A stretch of DNA of 32,696 nucleotides from Bacteroidales bacterium (GCA_016280915.1 JAEEHQ010000098.1:1-32696); one strand, 5' to 3'; positions 1 through 9,410 are shown, numbered from the stretch's first letter. A program made the numbers and translations. The notes: generated by a model from the letters alone, not told the origin.

Positions 1-95
1 GGAAGGAGGGAGCAATGCGGTGCATTGTAACCGACTGACAATCGGAAAGATGCCGAAATAAGGGCAAAAGCGCTGAAAAATTTAAGTACACTCAT
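1..95 (-). CDS. N-terminus of an exported protein (partial, runs off the left edge)
   Basis: An ATG at 95-93 opens a frame without stops to the window edge (31 full codons). The first residues, MSVLKFFSAFALISASFRLS, look like a signal peptide: a short basic start and then a hydrophobic core. It lies 47 nt downstream of the def stop on the same strand, so it may be the third gene of a ruvX-def unit. In Bacteroidales genomes the gene after def is often a TPR protein near thrS; that identity is a guess from context, because no mature domain lies inside the window. Confidence 0.4.
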   Translation of the reverse strand, partial: MSVLKFFSAFALISASFRLSVGYNAPHCSLL

Positions 96-142
96 ATTTA
101 TTATTGTTTTTTAAATGTGGAATTTATAGAACCCACCTTTAT

Positions 143-706
143 TTATTTCTTGGGTGCCTTCATCCGGTAATGGGTGCGGACGCGGCCGGCCACCACATCG
201 TTGAGCTTTCGCTTAATCATGGTGCGGCGCAGGGGAGAAAGGCGGTCGGTAAAGACCTTGCCGTCCAAGTGGTCGCACTCGTGTTGTGCCACGCGGGCAA
301 AGAGTCCGTGTATTTCCTCCTCGTGCAGTTGCCATTTCTCATCGTAGTAGCGGATGCGGATGCCTTCGGTGCGCAGCACATCCTCGTGGATGTCGGGAAC
401 GGAGAGACATCCCTCATTGAAATACTGTTTCTCGCCCACGAATTCAAGAATCTCCGGATTGATGAGCGTATGTTCCTCAGCGACGGGGCCGTAGGTGTCG
501 GTCTTCTCGTCGTAGGGACGGAAACCGATGACCACCAGGCGGATGGAGAGGTCTATCTGCGGAGCGGCCAGACCCACGCCGTCGGCGTTATACATGGTCT
601 CATACATATCGGCAATCAACTTGTCAAGTTCGGGGTAATCTTTATCAATAGGCTGCGCCACTTTGCGCAACGTGGGATGGCCAAGGCCAATAATCGGGTA
701 TATCAT
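143..706 (-). CDS. def: Peptide deformylase
   Basis: This metalloenzyme removes the N-formyl group from the initiator methionine of new proteins in the cytoplasm. All three family motifs are visible: GVGLAAPQ at residues 43-50, EGCLS at 98-102 (metal-binding Cys100) and HECDH at 142-146 (two metal-binding His and the catalytic Glu143). The length of 187 residues is normal. The start MIYPIIGLGHPTLRKVA aligns with the usual deformylase N-terminus. It follows ruvX on the same strand after 73 nt, with no obvious terminator or promoter between them, so co-transcription is likely. Confidence 0.97.
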   Translation of the reverse strand: MIYPIIGLGHPTLRKVAQPIDKDYPELDKLIADMYETMYNADGVGLAAPQIDLSIRLVVIGFRPYDEKTDTYGPVAEEHTLINPEILEFVGEKQYFNEGCLSVPDIHEDVLRTEGIRIRYYDEKWQLHEEEIHGLFARVAQHECDHLDGKVFTDRLSPLRRTMIKRKLNDVVAGRVRTHYRMKAPKK

Positions 707-779
707 TTTACTATATGTTTTATCAATTATTTATCGTCAAATTCGTATTATTTAAAGTCATTCAAAAGGTTGCCCCCCC

Positions 780-1208
780 CTACAGTCCTTTCTTGTATTC
801 GGCACTATCCAGATAGTTCTGCAGCATGATGGTTGCCGACACCTGGTCAATCAGGGCTTTGTTCTGGCGTTGCTTCTTCTTGAGGCCGCCGTCTATCATG
901 GCCTGAAAGGCGAGCTTGGAGGTGAACCGCTCGTCGATGCGGGCTATCGATTTGTCGGGGAATGCCTTGGCAAGCATCTTCACAAAAGGCTCAATCAAGC
1001 GCATTGACTCCGAGGGGGTGTTGTCGAGATGCTTGGCCTCACCCACGAGGAAGATGTCGACAGGCTCCTTGGAGCAGTAATCCTTGAGGAAAGGAAGCAG
1101 GGTAGGGGTGTTGACGGTGGTCAAACCGGTCGCTATGATGCGGTCGGGGTCGGTCACGGCAATTCCGGTACGCTTTATGCCATAGTCAATTGCAAGGATT
1201 CTTCCCAT
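780..1208 (-). CDS. ruvX: Putative pre-16S rRNA nuclease YqgF / RuvX family
   Basis: A 142-residue protein of the YqgF/RuvX family, with an RNase H-like fold. In E. coli the family member processes the 5' end of 16S rRNA; older annotations call it a Holliday junction resolvase. The N-terminal strand MGRILAIDYGIKRTGIAVTD carries the first catalytic Asp (residue 8), LVGEAKH is the middle acidic motif, RIDERFTS follows at about 91-98, and DQVSATIMLQNYL near the C-terminus supplies the last acidic residue. A TATCTTTG promoter element lies 24-31 nt upstream of the ATG. The stop codon abuts a run of eight C on the plus strand (773-780). Confidence 0.95.
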   Translation of the reverse strand: MGRILAIDYGIKRTGIAVTDPDRIIATGLTTVNTPTLLPFLKDYCSKEPVDIFLVGEAKHLDNTPSESMRLIEPFVKMLAKAFPDKSIARIDERFTSKLAFQAMIDGGLKKKQRQNKALIDQVSATIMLQNYLDSAEYKKGL

Positions 1209-1231
1209 TTTCTATATATAATTTAAGCTTG

Positions 1232-1239
1232 CAAAGATA
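1232..1239 (-). promoter_or_regulatory. Bacteroidota -7 promoter box for ruvX-def
   Basis: Read on the minus strand this is TATCTTTG, a match to the Bacteroidota consensus TAnnTTTG. It sits 24-31 nt before the ruvX ATG and is followed by an AT-rich leader. A TTTC stretch about 17-20 nt further upstream may stand in for the weak -33 element. Confidence 0.65.
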
Positions 1240-1408
1240 CAAAAAAAATTTGAAACCATCATTTTGTCAGCTCAAATGTCACCTGTCATGAAAGAATTTC
1301 GGTTTTTCCGGTTTTGAATATTTAGGCTTGCTGCCTGATTACATCGGAAACACGGTATGCAACTTTATGGAACAAACACTTCAATACATACCTATGTCTT
1401 GACAAGCA

Positions 1409-1680
1409 ATAATGGGGTGGATGGGAATAATGGGGTGAATGGGCGAGATGGGGATAATTGAAAGGGGAAAGGTGAAAATGGGGGGAGTGGATGAAAATAA
1501 TGGGGTGCATGGGCGAGATGGGGAGAATTGAAAGGGGAAAGGTGAAAATGGGGAGTGAATGAAGATAATGGGGTGGATGGGCGGGATGGGGAGAATTGAA
1601 AGAGGAGAGGAGAAAAAGGGGTGGATGGGAATAATGGGGTGGATGGGCGGGATGGGGAGAATTGAAAGGGGAGAAAGAAA
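1409..1680. repeat. G-rich tandem repeat array (about 66-70 bp units)
   Basis: Four similar units begin with ATAATGGGGTG at 1427, 1497, 1565 and 1631, giving spacings of 70, 68 and 66 bp. A short extra copy of the first 18 bp begins at 1409. Each unit contains the tract GGGG-N5-GGG and the shared block GAATTGAAAGGGG or a close variant. The plus strand is almost entirely G and A. In the third and fourth units the tract at 1570-1591 and 1636-1657 has four G runs separated by loops of 5, 1 and 2 nt, the pattern of an intramolecular G-quadruplex. The array lies just beyond the clpC terminator. Confidence 0.9.
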
Positions 1681-1711
1681 AAAAAGGCTTGCCATTTTGA
1701 CAAGCCTTTTT
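1681..1711 (-). terminator. Rho-independent terminator of clpC
   Basis: An 11-bp perfect stem (AAAAAGGCTTG / CAAGCCTTTTT) encloses a 9-nt loop. On the minus strand the stem runs into eight T residues. It begins 19 nt after the clpC stop codon. Confidence 0.85.
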
Positions 1712-1729
1712 GTATTAGGGGATTGGTGT

Positions 1730-4378
1730 TTAGTCGACGGCTACTTCGGCGGGGGCTGCTTCGCTGAGGGCGGCATCGAACTGATGGCTGGTGTCGCCTT
1801 TCTCGATGGTGAAGGTCAACTTCTCGGCGTTCTTGTCGTCGGGGTCGAGAGAGGTGATGTGGATGGTGTCGCCGGGCAGGATGTCTGCCTTGATGATTTC
1901 GTCGGCCAAGTCGTCCTCGATGTAGCGCTGGATGGCGCGTTTAAGCGGACGGGCACCATACTGTTCGTCCCAGCCTCTCTTCAGGATGAAGTCGCGGGCT
2001 TTTTCGTCGAGGTCGATGCTGAATCCCATGTCCTGCACCCGCTTGAAGAGTCCCTTGAGTTCAATGTCAATAATCTTATGTATGTCAGCTCGTTTAAGAC
2101 TATTGAAAAACACTATGTCATCAATACGATTGAGGAACTCTGGTGCGAAGCGTTTCTTCATTTCCTTGTCAATCACACTCCGCTCCAGTTGGTCGCGTTC
2201 GGCCTCGCGAGCCGAGGTGCTGAACCCAACTCCGGTGCCGAAGTCTTTCAGCTGGCGGGTGCCGATATTGGAGGTCATGATGATGATGGTATTCTTGAAG
2301 TCGACCTTGCGGCCCAAGCCATCGGTTAGCTGACCGTCGTCGAGCACTTGCAGCAGCACGTTGAAAACATCGGGATGGGCTTTCTCTATCTCGTCGAGCA
2401 AAACGATAGAGTAGGGTTTGCGGCGCACCTTCTCGGTGAGTTGGCCTCCCTCCTCATAACCCACATAGCCCGGAGGGGCACCTATCAGGCGAGAGACAGC
2501 GAATTTCTCCATATACTCGCTCATGTCGATACGTATCATGTTGGCTTCGCTCTCAAACAGATATTTGGCCAGCACTTTGGTGAGGTAAGTCTTGCCCACA
2601 CCTGTGGGACCCACGAAGATGAAGGAGCCGATGGGACGGTTGGGATCTTTCAATCCGGCACGGTTGCGACGGATGGCCTTGCAAATCTGGCTAACAGCCT
2701 GGTCCTGACCCACCACCGAACCTTGTATCTCCTCTTCCATGACCAACAGGCGGTTGCCCTCGCTCTGCGCGATGCGCTGCACAGGCACCCCTGTCATCAT
2801 GGCCACCACCTCGGCGACGTCCTGGTCGGTCACCCGCACACGTTTGTCGCGTTCGTTCACCTCCCATTGCTGTTTGCGCTCTGCCAGTTTGTCACGCAAC
2901 TGTCGCTCTTGGTCGCGATATTCGGCAGCCTCGTTGTAGCTCTTCTTGGCAAGGACCTCTTTCTTCAGTTTCTCCACACGGGCAATCTCGCTCTCCAGCA
3001 CAACAATGTCTTCAGGTACCTGAACATTGGCTATGCGCACCCGAGCACCCGCCTCGTCGAGGGCATCGATGGCCTTGTCGGGGAGCACGCGGTCGCTCAC
3101 ATAGCGTTCGGTCAGGGAAATGCAGGCCTTGAGTGCATCGTCGGTATACTGCACCAGATGGTGGTCCTCATATTTCTCCTTGATATTGCGGAGGATGGCC
3201 AGCGTCTCCTTGGGTGTGGTGGCTTCCACCAGCACCTTTTGGAAACGGCGTTCTAAGGCACCGTCTTTCTCTATATACTGACGGTATTCGTCAAGCGTAG
3301 TGGTGCCGATGCATTGTATCTCGCCACGCGCAAGGGCGGGCTTGAACATATTGGAGGCATCCAACGAGCCGCTGGCGCTGCCGGCCCCCACGATGGTGTG
3401 AATCTCGTCGATGAAGAGGATGATGTCGGGGTTTTTCTCCAGCTCGTTCAACACGGCCTTCATGCGCTCTTCGAACTGGCCGCGGTACTTGGTTCCTGCC
3501 ACCAGCGAGGCAAGGTCGAGCGAGATCACCCGCTTGTCATAAAGGGTGCGGGGCACTTTGCCCTCGATGATGCGGAGGGCGAGGCCTTCGGCGATGGCAC
3601 TCTTGCCCACGCCGGGTTCGCCTATGAGGATGGGGTTGTTCTTTTTGCGGCGGGAGAGAATCTGAGCAATGCGCTCCAGTTCCCGCTCACGTCCCACAAT
3701 GGGGTCGAGCTTGCCCTCGTGTGCCAGCTGGGTGAGGTCGCGTCCGAAATTCTCTAAGGCGGGCGTTTTGTTGTCGGACTTGGGCCCGTCGGTGTGGGAG
3801 CGATAGTGGTTGCCCTGAGGGCGCTCTTGCTCCTCCTCGGGGTCGGCATAGGGGTCGTCGTTGTCGTCCTCGCTGGTTTGCGACCGGAAGTCGGGTAGGG
3901 GGGAGGAGAAGTCGGTGGGGTTGGCCGAAGGGGGCAGCGCGCCATGTTGTTGCAGGTATTTGATGCAACGGGCATGGTCGACTGCATACTGTTTCAACAG
4001 CTGTGCCACCAAGTTCTCGCCTTCCTGCAAGATGGCAAGGATGAGGTGAACGGTGTGAATCTCAGCCGATTTCAGCCGAGTGCTCTCGAGGAAGCTCAGC
4101 CGCAGAATCTTCTCCGACTGGCGCAGCATCGGTATCTCGCTGTCGGCAGTATAGCGCAGGTCGCTGTCCATCTGGCCGATGGTGTTCTCTATACGGGTCT
4201 TGATGGCGGCGATGTCAGCCCCCAAATCGCGCAGCATGGTCACCCCCGAGCAGTCGGCCTCGCGGATGATGCCCAGAAAGATATGCTCCACTCCGATGGC
4301 GCCGTTCTTCAGTCGGATGGCCTCGTCGCGGCTATTGGACAAGGCTATTTTCGCGTGTTCTGTTAGTTTAGGTTCCAT
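1730..4378 (-). CDS. clpC: ATP-dependent Clp protease ATP-binding subunit ClpC
   Basis: An 882-residue class I HSP100 unfoldase that feeds substrates to ClpP. Visible parts in order: two Clp_N repeats (about 1-145); an acidic, low-complexity linker (about 148-205); AAA module 1 with Walker A GEPGVGKS at 253-260 and Walker B ILFIDEIH near 320-327; a coiled-coil M/UVR segment (about 465-510) typical of ClpC; and AAA module 2 with Walker A GPTGVGKT at 590-597 and Walker B VLLDE at 659-663. A hydrophilic, Ala/Glu-rich tail ends the protein. I chose the ATG at 4378 ([20 protein letters not shown]), which matches the family N-terminus; a longer frame to 4459 would place the promoter box inside the gene. 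No CIRCE element is seen upstream. Confidence 0.97.
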   Translation of the reverse strand: MEPKLTEHAKIALSNSRDEAIRLKNGAIGVEHIFLGIIREADCSGVTMLRDLGADIAAIKTRIENTIGQMDSDLRYTADSEIPMLRQSEKILRLSFLESTRLKSAEIHTVHLILAILQEGENLVAQLLKQYAVDHARCIKYLQQHGALPPSANPTDFSSPLPDFRSQTSEDDNDDPYADPEEEQERPQGNHYRSHTDGPKSDNKTPALENFGRDLTQLAHEGKLDPIVGRERELERIAQILSRRKKNNPILIGEPGVGKSAIAEGLALRIIEGKVPRTLYDKRVISLDLASLVAGTKYRGQFEERMKAVLNELEKNPDIILFIDEIHTIVGAGSASGSLDASNMFKPALARGEIQCIGTTTLDEYRQYIEKDGALERRFQKVLVEATTPKETLAILRNIKEKYEDHHLVQYTDDALKACISLTERYVSDRVLPDKAIDALDEAGARVRIANVQVPEDIVVLESEIARVEKLKKEVLAKKSYNEAAEYRDQERQLRDKLAERKQQWEVNERDKRVRVTDQDVAEVVAMMTGVPVQRIAQSEGNRLLVMEEEIQGSVVGQDQAVSQICKAIRRNRAGLKDPNRPIGSFIFVGPTGVGKTYLTKVLAKYLFESEANMIRIDMSEYMEKFAVSRLIGAPPGYVGYEEGGQLTEKVRRKPYSIVLLDEIEKAHPDVFNVLLQVLDDGQLTDGLGRKVDFKNTIIIMTSNIGTRQLKDFGTGVGFSTSAREAERDQLERSVIDKEMKKRFAPEFLNRIDDIVFFNSLKRADIHKIIDIELKGLFKRVQDMGFSIDLDEKARDFILKRGWDEQYGARPLKRAIQRYIEDDLADEIIKADILPGDTIHITSLDPDDKNAEKLTFTIEKGDTSHQFDAALSEAAPAEVAVD

Positions 4379-4396
4379 ATTTTCTTTTTGACGTTG

Positions 4397-4404
4397 CAAA
4401 AGTA
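4397..4404 (-). promoter_or_regulatory. Bacteroidota -7 promoter box for clpC
   Basis: Minus-strand TACTTTTG fits TAnnTTTG and lies 19-26 nt before the ATG at 4378. It implies a short leader of roughly 10-15 nt and argues against any start upstream of 4378. Confidence 0.6.
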
Positions 4405-4711
4405 CAATAAATTCTCCACTTGAAAAGGCCCTCAGTAGGTTTCTTTTCAACAGAGGCATGTTTAAGGTGAGTGCTGCTCATCCATCGTTCGGTTTGCTGT
4501 TTTTGATGAACACCTGGAGAAGGTTATTGAAAGTGGTTGTTTTTCAGAATAGTATGTAGGATTACCCGACTGAAAAGGCGACCACTCTCAAATAAGAAAT
4601 CACCTTGCTGAGGAAGTTGTTAACAAAAAGCGTGCCATCGTGAGGAGGGTAGGTGAGGAGATTGTTGAAAAAAATAGGAGATTGGGATGGTGATATATGG
4701 AAAAAAAAGCG

Positions 4712-4719
4712 TATCTTTG
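4712..4719 (+). promoter_or_regulatory. Bacteroidota -7 promoter box for gyrA
   Basis: TATCTTTG is an exact match to TAnnTTTG, 62 nt before the gyrA ATG. The leader after it is AT-rich. No clear TTTG -33 element is visible at the usual distance. Confidence 0.6.
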
Positions 4720-4781
4720 TATTCTTGTTGAAAAAATGGTTTTCGCATTTTATAATTGAAATACAATAATATATATAAACA

Positions 4782-7322
4782 ATGATATCTGAAAACGAAA
4801 AAATCACGCGCGTTGACATTGAAACCACGATGAAAACGGCCTATATTGACTACGCCATGTCGGTGATCGTGTCGCGTGCGTTGCCTGATGTGCGTGACGG
4901 ACTGAAACCGGTGCAGCGCCGTATTCTTTATGCCATGAACGATATGGGTATGTACTTCAACACACCTTACCGTAAGTCTGCCACGGTGGTAGGCGAAGTG
5001 TTGGGTCAATACCATCCTCACGGCGACTCGTCGGTGTATGGTGCCATGGTGCGCCTGGCACAGGACTGGAATATGCGCTATCCTCTGGTGGACGGGCAAG
5101 GCAACTTCGGCAGTATCGACGGCGACAGCCCGGCCGCTATGCGTTACACAGAGTGCCGCATGGAGCAGATGGCCAATGATATTTTGGCAGACATCAAGAA
5201 GGATACCGTGGACATGATGCCTACCTACACCAATGAGCGCGAGGAACCCACGGTGCTGCCTACACGAGTGCCCAACCTGCTGGTGAACGGTTCGAGCGGC
5301 ATTGCCGTGGGTATGGCCACGAACATGCCCACACACAACCTAAGAGAGGTGCTGGACGGCTGCATAGCCTTTATAGACAATAACGACATCACCGTGGATG
5401 AGCTGATGCAGTATGTGAAGGCTCCTGACTTTCCTGGCGGTGGCACGATTTATGGCTACAACGGAGTGAAAGAGGCTTACAGCACCGGACGCGGCAGCAT
5501 CGTACTGAGAGCCGATACCACTATCGATGTGGACAACAAGGGCAGGAACATCATCGTGGCCCACACCATCCCCTTTGGGGTAAACAAGAGCGAGATGATT
5601 AAACGGCAAGCCCAGTTGGTGAAAGAAGGCAAGATTGTTGGCATTACCGACATACGCGACGAGAGCGACAAAGACGGTATCCGCGTGGTGTATATGCTGC
5701 GCCATGACGTGGTGCCCAAGGTGATACTGAACAAACTCTTTCAGCTGAGCGAGCTGCAAAGCTCTTTTGCGGTGAACAATATTGCTTTGGTGCATGGCCG
5801 CCCCATGCTGTTGAATCTGAAAGACCTGATTCGCAACTTTGTGGAGCACAGAGAGGATGTGGTGACCCGCCGCACCAAGTTTGAGATGGCCGAAGCCGAG
5901 AAGCGTGCCCACCTGCTGGAGGGTTTCTTGCGCGCCATCGACATCATAGACGAAATCATCCAGATGATCAAGCAGTCGCCCACCGTGGAGGCCGCCAAAC
6001 AGAGCCTGATGGACCGATGGAATTTCAGCGAGCTGCAAGCCCAAGCCATCGTGGAGATGCGGTTACGCCAGCTGACAGGACTGGAACATCAAAAGCTACA
6101 GGAAGAGTATGACGAGAAGATGCGCTTCATAGCCCGTTGCAAAGAAATTCTGGGTGACCGCAATGTGCTCTTTGGCGTTATCAAGGACGAGCTCATCGAA
6201 ATCAGAGACAAATATGGTGACGAGCGTCGCACCGCTATCCGCTATGAGGCTTCGAATTTCCGCATAGAAGATACCATTCCCGACGACCAGGTGGTCATCA
6301 CCATCTCGCACATGGGTTATGTGAAGCGGACGCTGCTGAGCGAATACCGCGCACAAAGCCGCGGCGGCGTGGGCTCGAAGGGCAGCGCCGTGCGCAATGA
6401 GGACTATGTAGAGCATATCTTCATGTGCACCAACCACAACTATCTGCTTTTCTTCACCGAGAAGGGTCGTTGCTACTGGATGCGCGCCTTTGAGGTTCCC
6501 GAGGGTGAGAAGAATGCCAAGGGACGTCCTATCCTCAACATGATTAACATAGAGCCTAACGACAAGGTGAAAGCCTATGTGAACGTGGAAAATCTGAGCG
6601 ACGAAGAGTATCTGAAGAGTCATTCCATCGTGATGTGCACCAAGAAAGGCATCGTGAAGAAGACCCTGCTGGAGAACTACTCACGTCCACGCACCAAGGG
6701 TATCATCGCTGTGGGTATCAAGGAGGGAGACGAACTGATTTCGGCCAGCCTCACCAATGGCAACAGCGAGATACTCCTGGCTTCGAAGAAAGGCAAAGTG
6801 ATGCGCTGCAACGAAGAGGAGTTCCGCGAGATGGGTCGTGGTGCCAGCGGCGTGCGTGGCATTACCTTGGAACCGGAAGACGACGAGGTGATTGGCATGC
6901 TGGTCAGCAACGATGAGAATGAAGACATTCTGGTGGTTAGCGAGACAGGCTTTGGAAAACGCTCTAAGTTGAACGAATACCGCAAGACCAAACGTGGCGG
7001 TAAAGGTGTGACGACGATGAAGCTTACTGACAAGACCGGCGGCATCATCACGTTGACCAATGTCAATGACGAGGAGGATCTGATGATTATCAACCGTAGC
7101 GGCATCACCATTAGGTTGAAGGTGAGCGAGCTGCGCGTGCTGGGTCGCAACACCCAGGGCGTGAAACTCATCAACCTGCGTGGCAAAGATTTCATAGCCT
7201 CCATCACCAAAGTACCCACCGACAATGAAGAGGAGACCCCAGAGGAAGTGAATACGGAGGATTCGGGAAAGGCTGACAACCAGCCTTCGACCGAGTTGCC
7301 CGATAACCCTCAGGAAGAGTAA
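4782..7322 (+). CDS. gyrA: DNA gyrase subunit A
   Basis: The breakage-reunion subunit of gyrase (846 residues), which with GyrB introduces negative supercoils. The catalytic tyrosine is Tyr122 in AAMRYTE, the same number as in E. coli. The quinolone-resistance region reads [10 protein letters not shown] at 78-87: Ser83 is present, but residue 87 is Gly where E. coli has Asp. The C-terminal DNA-wrapping domain contains the GyrA-box core KRGGKGV, which separates GyrA from ParC. The last 35 or so residues are a disordered, Glu/Asp/Pro-rich tail. The start [14 protein letters not shown] is good and follows an A-rich leader. A TPR gene follows after 75 nt without a visible terminator. Confidence 0.97.
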   Translation: MISENEKITRVDIETTMKTAYIDYAMSVIVSRALPDVRDGLKPVQRRILYAMNDMGMYFNTPYRKSATVVGEVLGQYHPHGDSSVYGAMVRLAQDWNMRYPLVDGQGNFGSIDGDSPAAMRYTECRMEQMANDILADIKKDTVDMMPTYTNEREEPTVLPTRVPNLLVNGSSGIAVGMATNMPTHNLREVLDGCIAFIDNNDITVDELMQYVKAPDFPGGGTIYGYNGVKEAYSTGRGSIVLRADTTIDVDNKGRNIIVAHTIPFGVNKSEMIKRQAQLVKEGKIVGITDIRDESDKDGIRVVYMLRHDVVPKVILNKLFQLSELQSSFAVNNIALVHGRPMLLNLKDLIRNFVEHREDVVTRRTKFEMAEAEKRAHLLEGFLRAIDIIDEIIQMIKQSPTVEAAKQSLMDRWNFSELQAQAIVEMRLRQLTGLEHQKLQEEYDEKMRFIARCKEILGDRNVLFGVIKDELIEIRDKYGDERRTAIRYEASNFRIEDTIPDDQVVITISHMGYVKRTLLSEYRAQSRGGVGSKGSAVRNEDYVEHIFMCTNHNYLLFFTEKGRCYWMRAFEVPEGEKNAKGRPILNMINIEPNDKVKAYVNVENLSDEEYLKSHSIVMCTKKGIVKKTLLENYSRPRTKGIIAVGIKEGDELISASLTNGNSEILLASKKGKVMRCNEEEFREMGRGASGVRGITLEPEDDEVIGMLVSNDENEDILVVSETGFGKRSKLNEYRKTKRGGKGVTTMKLTDKTGGIITLTNVNDEEDLMIINRSGITIRLKVSELRVLGRNTQGVKLINLRGKDFIASITKVPTDNEEETPEEVNTEDSGKADNQPSTELPDNPQEE

Positions 7323-7397
7323 GAGGAGCGTGGTGCAATAATTTAACAATTAGGAATACATAATAGAAAATAAAATCAAAACACTAAACTAAACAAA

Positions 7398-8624
7398 ATG
7401 AAAAAGATTGTTTTAATGATGGCTCTTGCCGTCGTCGGTTATTCAGTAAGTGCACAGTCGCTGAATGTTTCCAGTGCCCGTGAGGCTCAGAACCGTGGTT
7501 ACCTCGACAAAGCCAAGAAACTCATTGACCCCGCCTGCCAACACGAACAGACCAAGGATGATGCCAAGACCTGGTATTATGCCGCACTCATCTACAGCCA
7601 GATAGGTGGTGAACAGGACAAGGCCCGTTCGAAATACAAAAACTTGGATCCCGAATGGCTTACCAAATGTAAGGATGCAGCCCTTCGTTGCAAAGACCTC
7701 GACACCGACAAGGAGTATGCCGAGGGCAATAACACCATCCTCAGCTTTGTTGGCAACGAATACTACAAGAAAGCTGTGAAAGCTTTTGAGGAACAGAACT
7801 GGGACGAGTGCATGAACCTCAGCGAAGAGTCAATCAAGATGTTCATGGCCAGCGCCAAGCGCGAATATGCCAACGAGTCGTACATGCTGGCTGGTAAGGC
7901 TGCCATGAATGCTCAGAACAACGAGGCCGTGAAGAAATACTTCAAACCCCTGGTTCGCACCAAGACCAAAGAGAATCTGGTTTACGCCACTTTGTTCCGT
8001 CTCTATAAGGAGGCTGCCGACACCAACGAGGCAATCAAGCTGGCTCAGAATTATGTTAAGTTCTGCCCCGAAGACTTCAACGCCAACATGATGATGGCCG
8101 AGGCTTTCATGATGAAAGGCAACATGGAGCAGGGTAACGCAGAAATCCAGAAGGCTCTGGAAAAGACCGTTGACAAACCCGAGCTGCATGCCAACCTGTT
8201 GGCTGCCGCGGGTGCCACCTATGAGAATGTTGAGGACTTCGCCAATGCCGAGGCCAGATACAAAGAATCCTTACAGGCTTTGCCCAACCAGTTCTTGGCA
8301 AACTTCGGTTTAGGTAAGATGCTCTACAACCGCGCTGTCGACAAACTGGATGCTGCCAACAACGTTCCTCCAGACGATGAGACCGGCCTCTACGACAAAT
8401 ACATCAACGAGAGCAAGGAATTCTTCCGCCAGTCCATCCCTTATTTCAAGGATGCCATCACCTTCATTGAGAATATGTCGGCTGAGGACCAGAGCCACAA
8501 CCGCACCAACCTTTACAGCTGCCTCACCGCACTCAAGACTGTCTATGCACGTCTCGAGATGTACGACGAACTGAAACCCATCAACGCTAAGATTGATCAG
8601 TTGACCAAAACCTCCGCTGAGTAA
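7398..8624 (+). CDS. Exported tetratricopeptide-repeat protein
   Basis: A 408-residue protein with a clear signal peptide (MKKIVLMMALAVVGYSVSAQ, probable cleavage after Ala19), so it acts in the periplasm. The rest is almost wholly helical with TPR-like units: AREAQNRGYLDKAKKLI near 28-44, YYKKAVKAFEEQNWDECMNL in the middle, and ANAEARYKESLQALPNQFLA near 280-300. TPR arrays bind other proteins; no enzyme motif is visible. It lies 75 nt after gyrA on the same strand and ends before a strong terminator, so it is probably co-transcribed with gyrA. Its partner and role are unknown to me. Confidence 0.85.
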   Translation: MKKIVLMMALAVVGYSVSAQSLNVSSAREAQNRGYLDKAKKLIDPACQHEQTKDDAKTWYYAALIYSQIGGEQDKARSKYKNLDPEWLTKCKDAALRCKDLDTDKEYAEGNNTILSFVGNEYYKKAVKAFEEQNWDECMNLSEESIKMFMASAKREYANESYMLAGKAAMNAQNNEAVKKYFKPLVRTKTKENLVYATLFRLYKEAADTNEAIKLAQNYVKFCPEDFNANMMMAEAFMMKGNMEQGNAEIQKALEKTVDKPELHANLLAAAGATYENVEDFANAEARYKESLQALPNQFLANFGLGKMLYNRAVDKLDAANNVPPDDETGLYDKYINESKEFFRQSIPYFKDAITFIENMSAEDQSHNRTNLYSCLTALKTVYARLEMYDELKPINAKIDQLTKTSAE

Positions 8625-8654
8625 CATTACTTGTAACATTATATTATAATTCAG

Positions 8655-8683
8655 ACCGCCGTGGTTTTCACGGCGGTTTTTTT
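8655..8683 (+). terminator. Rho-independent terminator after gyrA-TPR
   Basis: A 9-bp GC-rich stem (ACCGCCGTG / CACGGCGGT) with a 5-nt loop is followed by a run of T. It begins 31 nt after the TPR stop codon. Confidence 0.9.
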
Positions 8684-8710
8684 ATTCAGTTTGGAGACTG
8701 TTTATAGTTT

Positions 8711-8950
8711 TAACCCAAATCGGTCATTAGGGTTTGTGTCAGAATAGTATTTATTTCGAGCAGATTCTCCACATCGCTGGTGATGGCGTGAAGAAAGCAT
8801 CCAATGGATGGTTTCGATAGCGAAGCGGAGAACAAAGCTACGACGAGGCAGGAATGTGGTCAAGATGCCGGAAGAAATGCTGAGATGGCCAAAAAGACTT
8901 TAAAAATCTAAAATTAATAAAGAAGTCAGCCTAATGACGATTTGGGTTTA
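8711..8950. mobile_element. MITE-like element with 21-bp terminal inverted repeats
   Basis: The left end at 8711-8731 (core CCCAAATCGGTCATTAGG) pairs with the right end at 8930-8950 (core CCTAATGACGATTTGGG on the plus strand), differing by one single-base indel on each side. The inside of about 200 bp is more GC-rich than its flanks and has no intact ORF, as in a non-autonomous miniature element. No clean target-site duplication is visible. The 11-mer GTTTATAGTTT occurs just outside both ends (8700-8710 and 8963-8973), but the right copy is 12 nt away and the string is of a common local type. Confidence 0.5.
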
Positions 8951-9086
8951 AGTTGATTGCCAGTTTATAGTTTATTGTATATGGTTTAGTTTGTTGTTTA
9001 AAGGTTTATGTCATACTTTTTTAAACCTCCAAATACTTTTTCGTATTCACGTTATGTAAAGTAATAAATATTAAACTCATTTCGTC

Positions 9087-9194
9087 TTTAGGCGCAAAAC
9101 TTCATGCTGCTAAAGCGGGAGAAAGTAAATTTCCCTCAACTTTAGGCGCAAAACTTCATGCTGCTAAAGCAGGAGAAAGTAAAATACCCTCACC
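9087..9194. repeat. Two tandem 54-bp repeats
   Basis: Two near-identical units begin with TTTAGGCGCAAAACTTCATG at 9087 and 9141, exactly 54 bp apart. Each carries a small inverted repeat (CTTTAG ... CTAAAG) around the middle. They continue through GGAGAAAGTAAA into a CCCTCA motif. Confidence 0.85.
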
Positions 9195-9201
9195 TGCTCA
9201 G

Positions 9202-9228
9202 TTGCGGCAGATTTGCAATCTGACGCAA
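9202..9228. repeat. REP-like palindrome
   Basis: A 27-nt hairpin with the outer pair TTGCG / CGCAA, one G/A mismatch, the inner pair CAGATT / AATCTG and a TGC loop. It directly follows the 54-bp repeats. Palindromes of this type are common between Bacteroidales genes; here it could also act as a weak transcription stop. Confidence 0.6.
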
Positions 9229-9363
9229 AATACAATAATCATTATTAAATTACCCGCAGAGAAATTCCTCATAATTAGTCAAATTAATAATCTGCTTTCA
9301 CCTCGCAAAAATATTTTACTCCTGAATAACTCGTTAATTAACTCCGTATTTCCAGAATTCGCT

Positions 9364-9410
9364 TTTAGGAGTAAAACTTCATGCTGATAAAGTGGGAGAA
9401 AGTAAATTAC
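9364..9410. repeat. Third, diverged copy of the 54-bp repeat
   Basis: Begins TTTAGGAGTAAAACTTCATG and continues CTGATAAAGTGGGAGAAAGTAAA, matching the two units at 9087 and 9141 with several substitutions. About 170 bp of AT-rich sequence separates it from them. Confidence 0.75.

Larger units (their letters stand above)
1209..1729. other. Intergenic region ruvX-clpC
   Basis: A 521-bp region without a credible gene. It holds the ruvX promoter at the left, an unremarkable stretch to about 1408, a G-rich tandem repeat array at 1409-1680 and the clpC terminator at 1681-1711. Open frames across the array translate to repetitive Ser/Pro/Phe/His peptides on the minus strand and reflect only the repeat. 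Confidence 0.8.
4379..4781. other. Divergent intergenic region clpC-gyrA
   Basis: About 400 bp separate the two divergent starts. It holds the clpC promoter box near the left edge and the gyrA promoter box near the right edge. Between them I see no conserved hairpin, operator palindrome or credible small gene. Confidence 0.7.

Noticed and set aside
1322..1703. Ser/Pro/Phe-rich minus-strand frames over the tandem repeats
   Set aside because: They exist in more than one frame because the unit is repetitive and G/A-only on the other strand; no start signal or family.
2348..3256. 302-codon plus-strand frame inside clpC
   Set aside because: Antisense to the conserved AAA modules of ClpC; no domain and no ribosome-binding context.
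4379..4459. N-terminal extension of ClpC by 27 residues
   Set aside because: It would include the TACTTTTG promoter box, and the family N-terminus begins at the ATG at 4378.
9202..9387. 61-codon frame in the gene-free region
   Set aside because: AT-rich, Ile/Leu/Asn-dominated, begins within the palindrome, and has no recognisable features.
9087..9410. Possible CRISPR array
   Set aside because: Only three copies, two of them adjacent without spacers, and no cas gene in the window.
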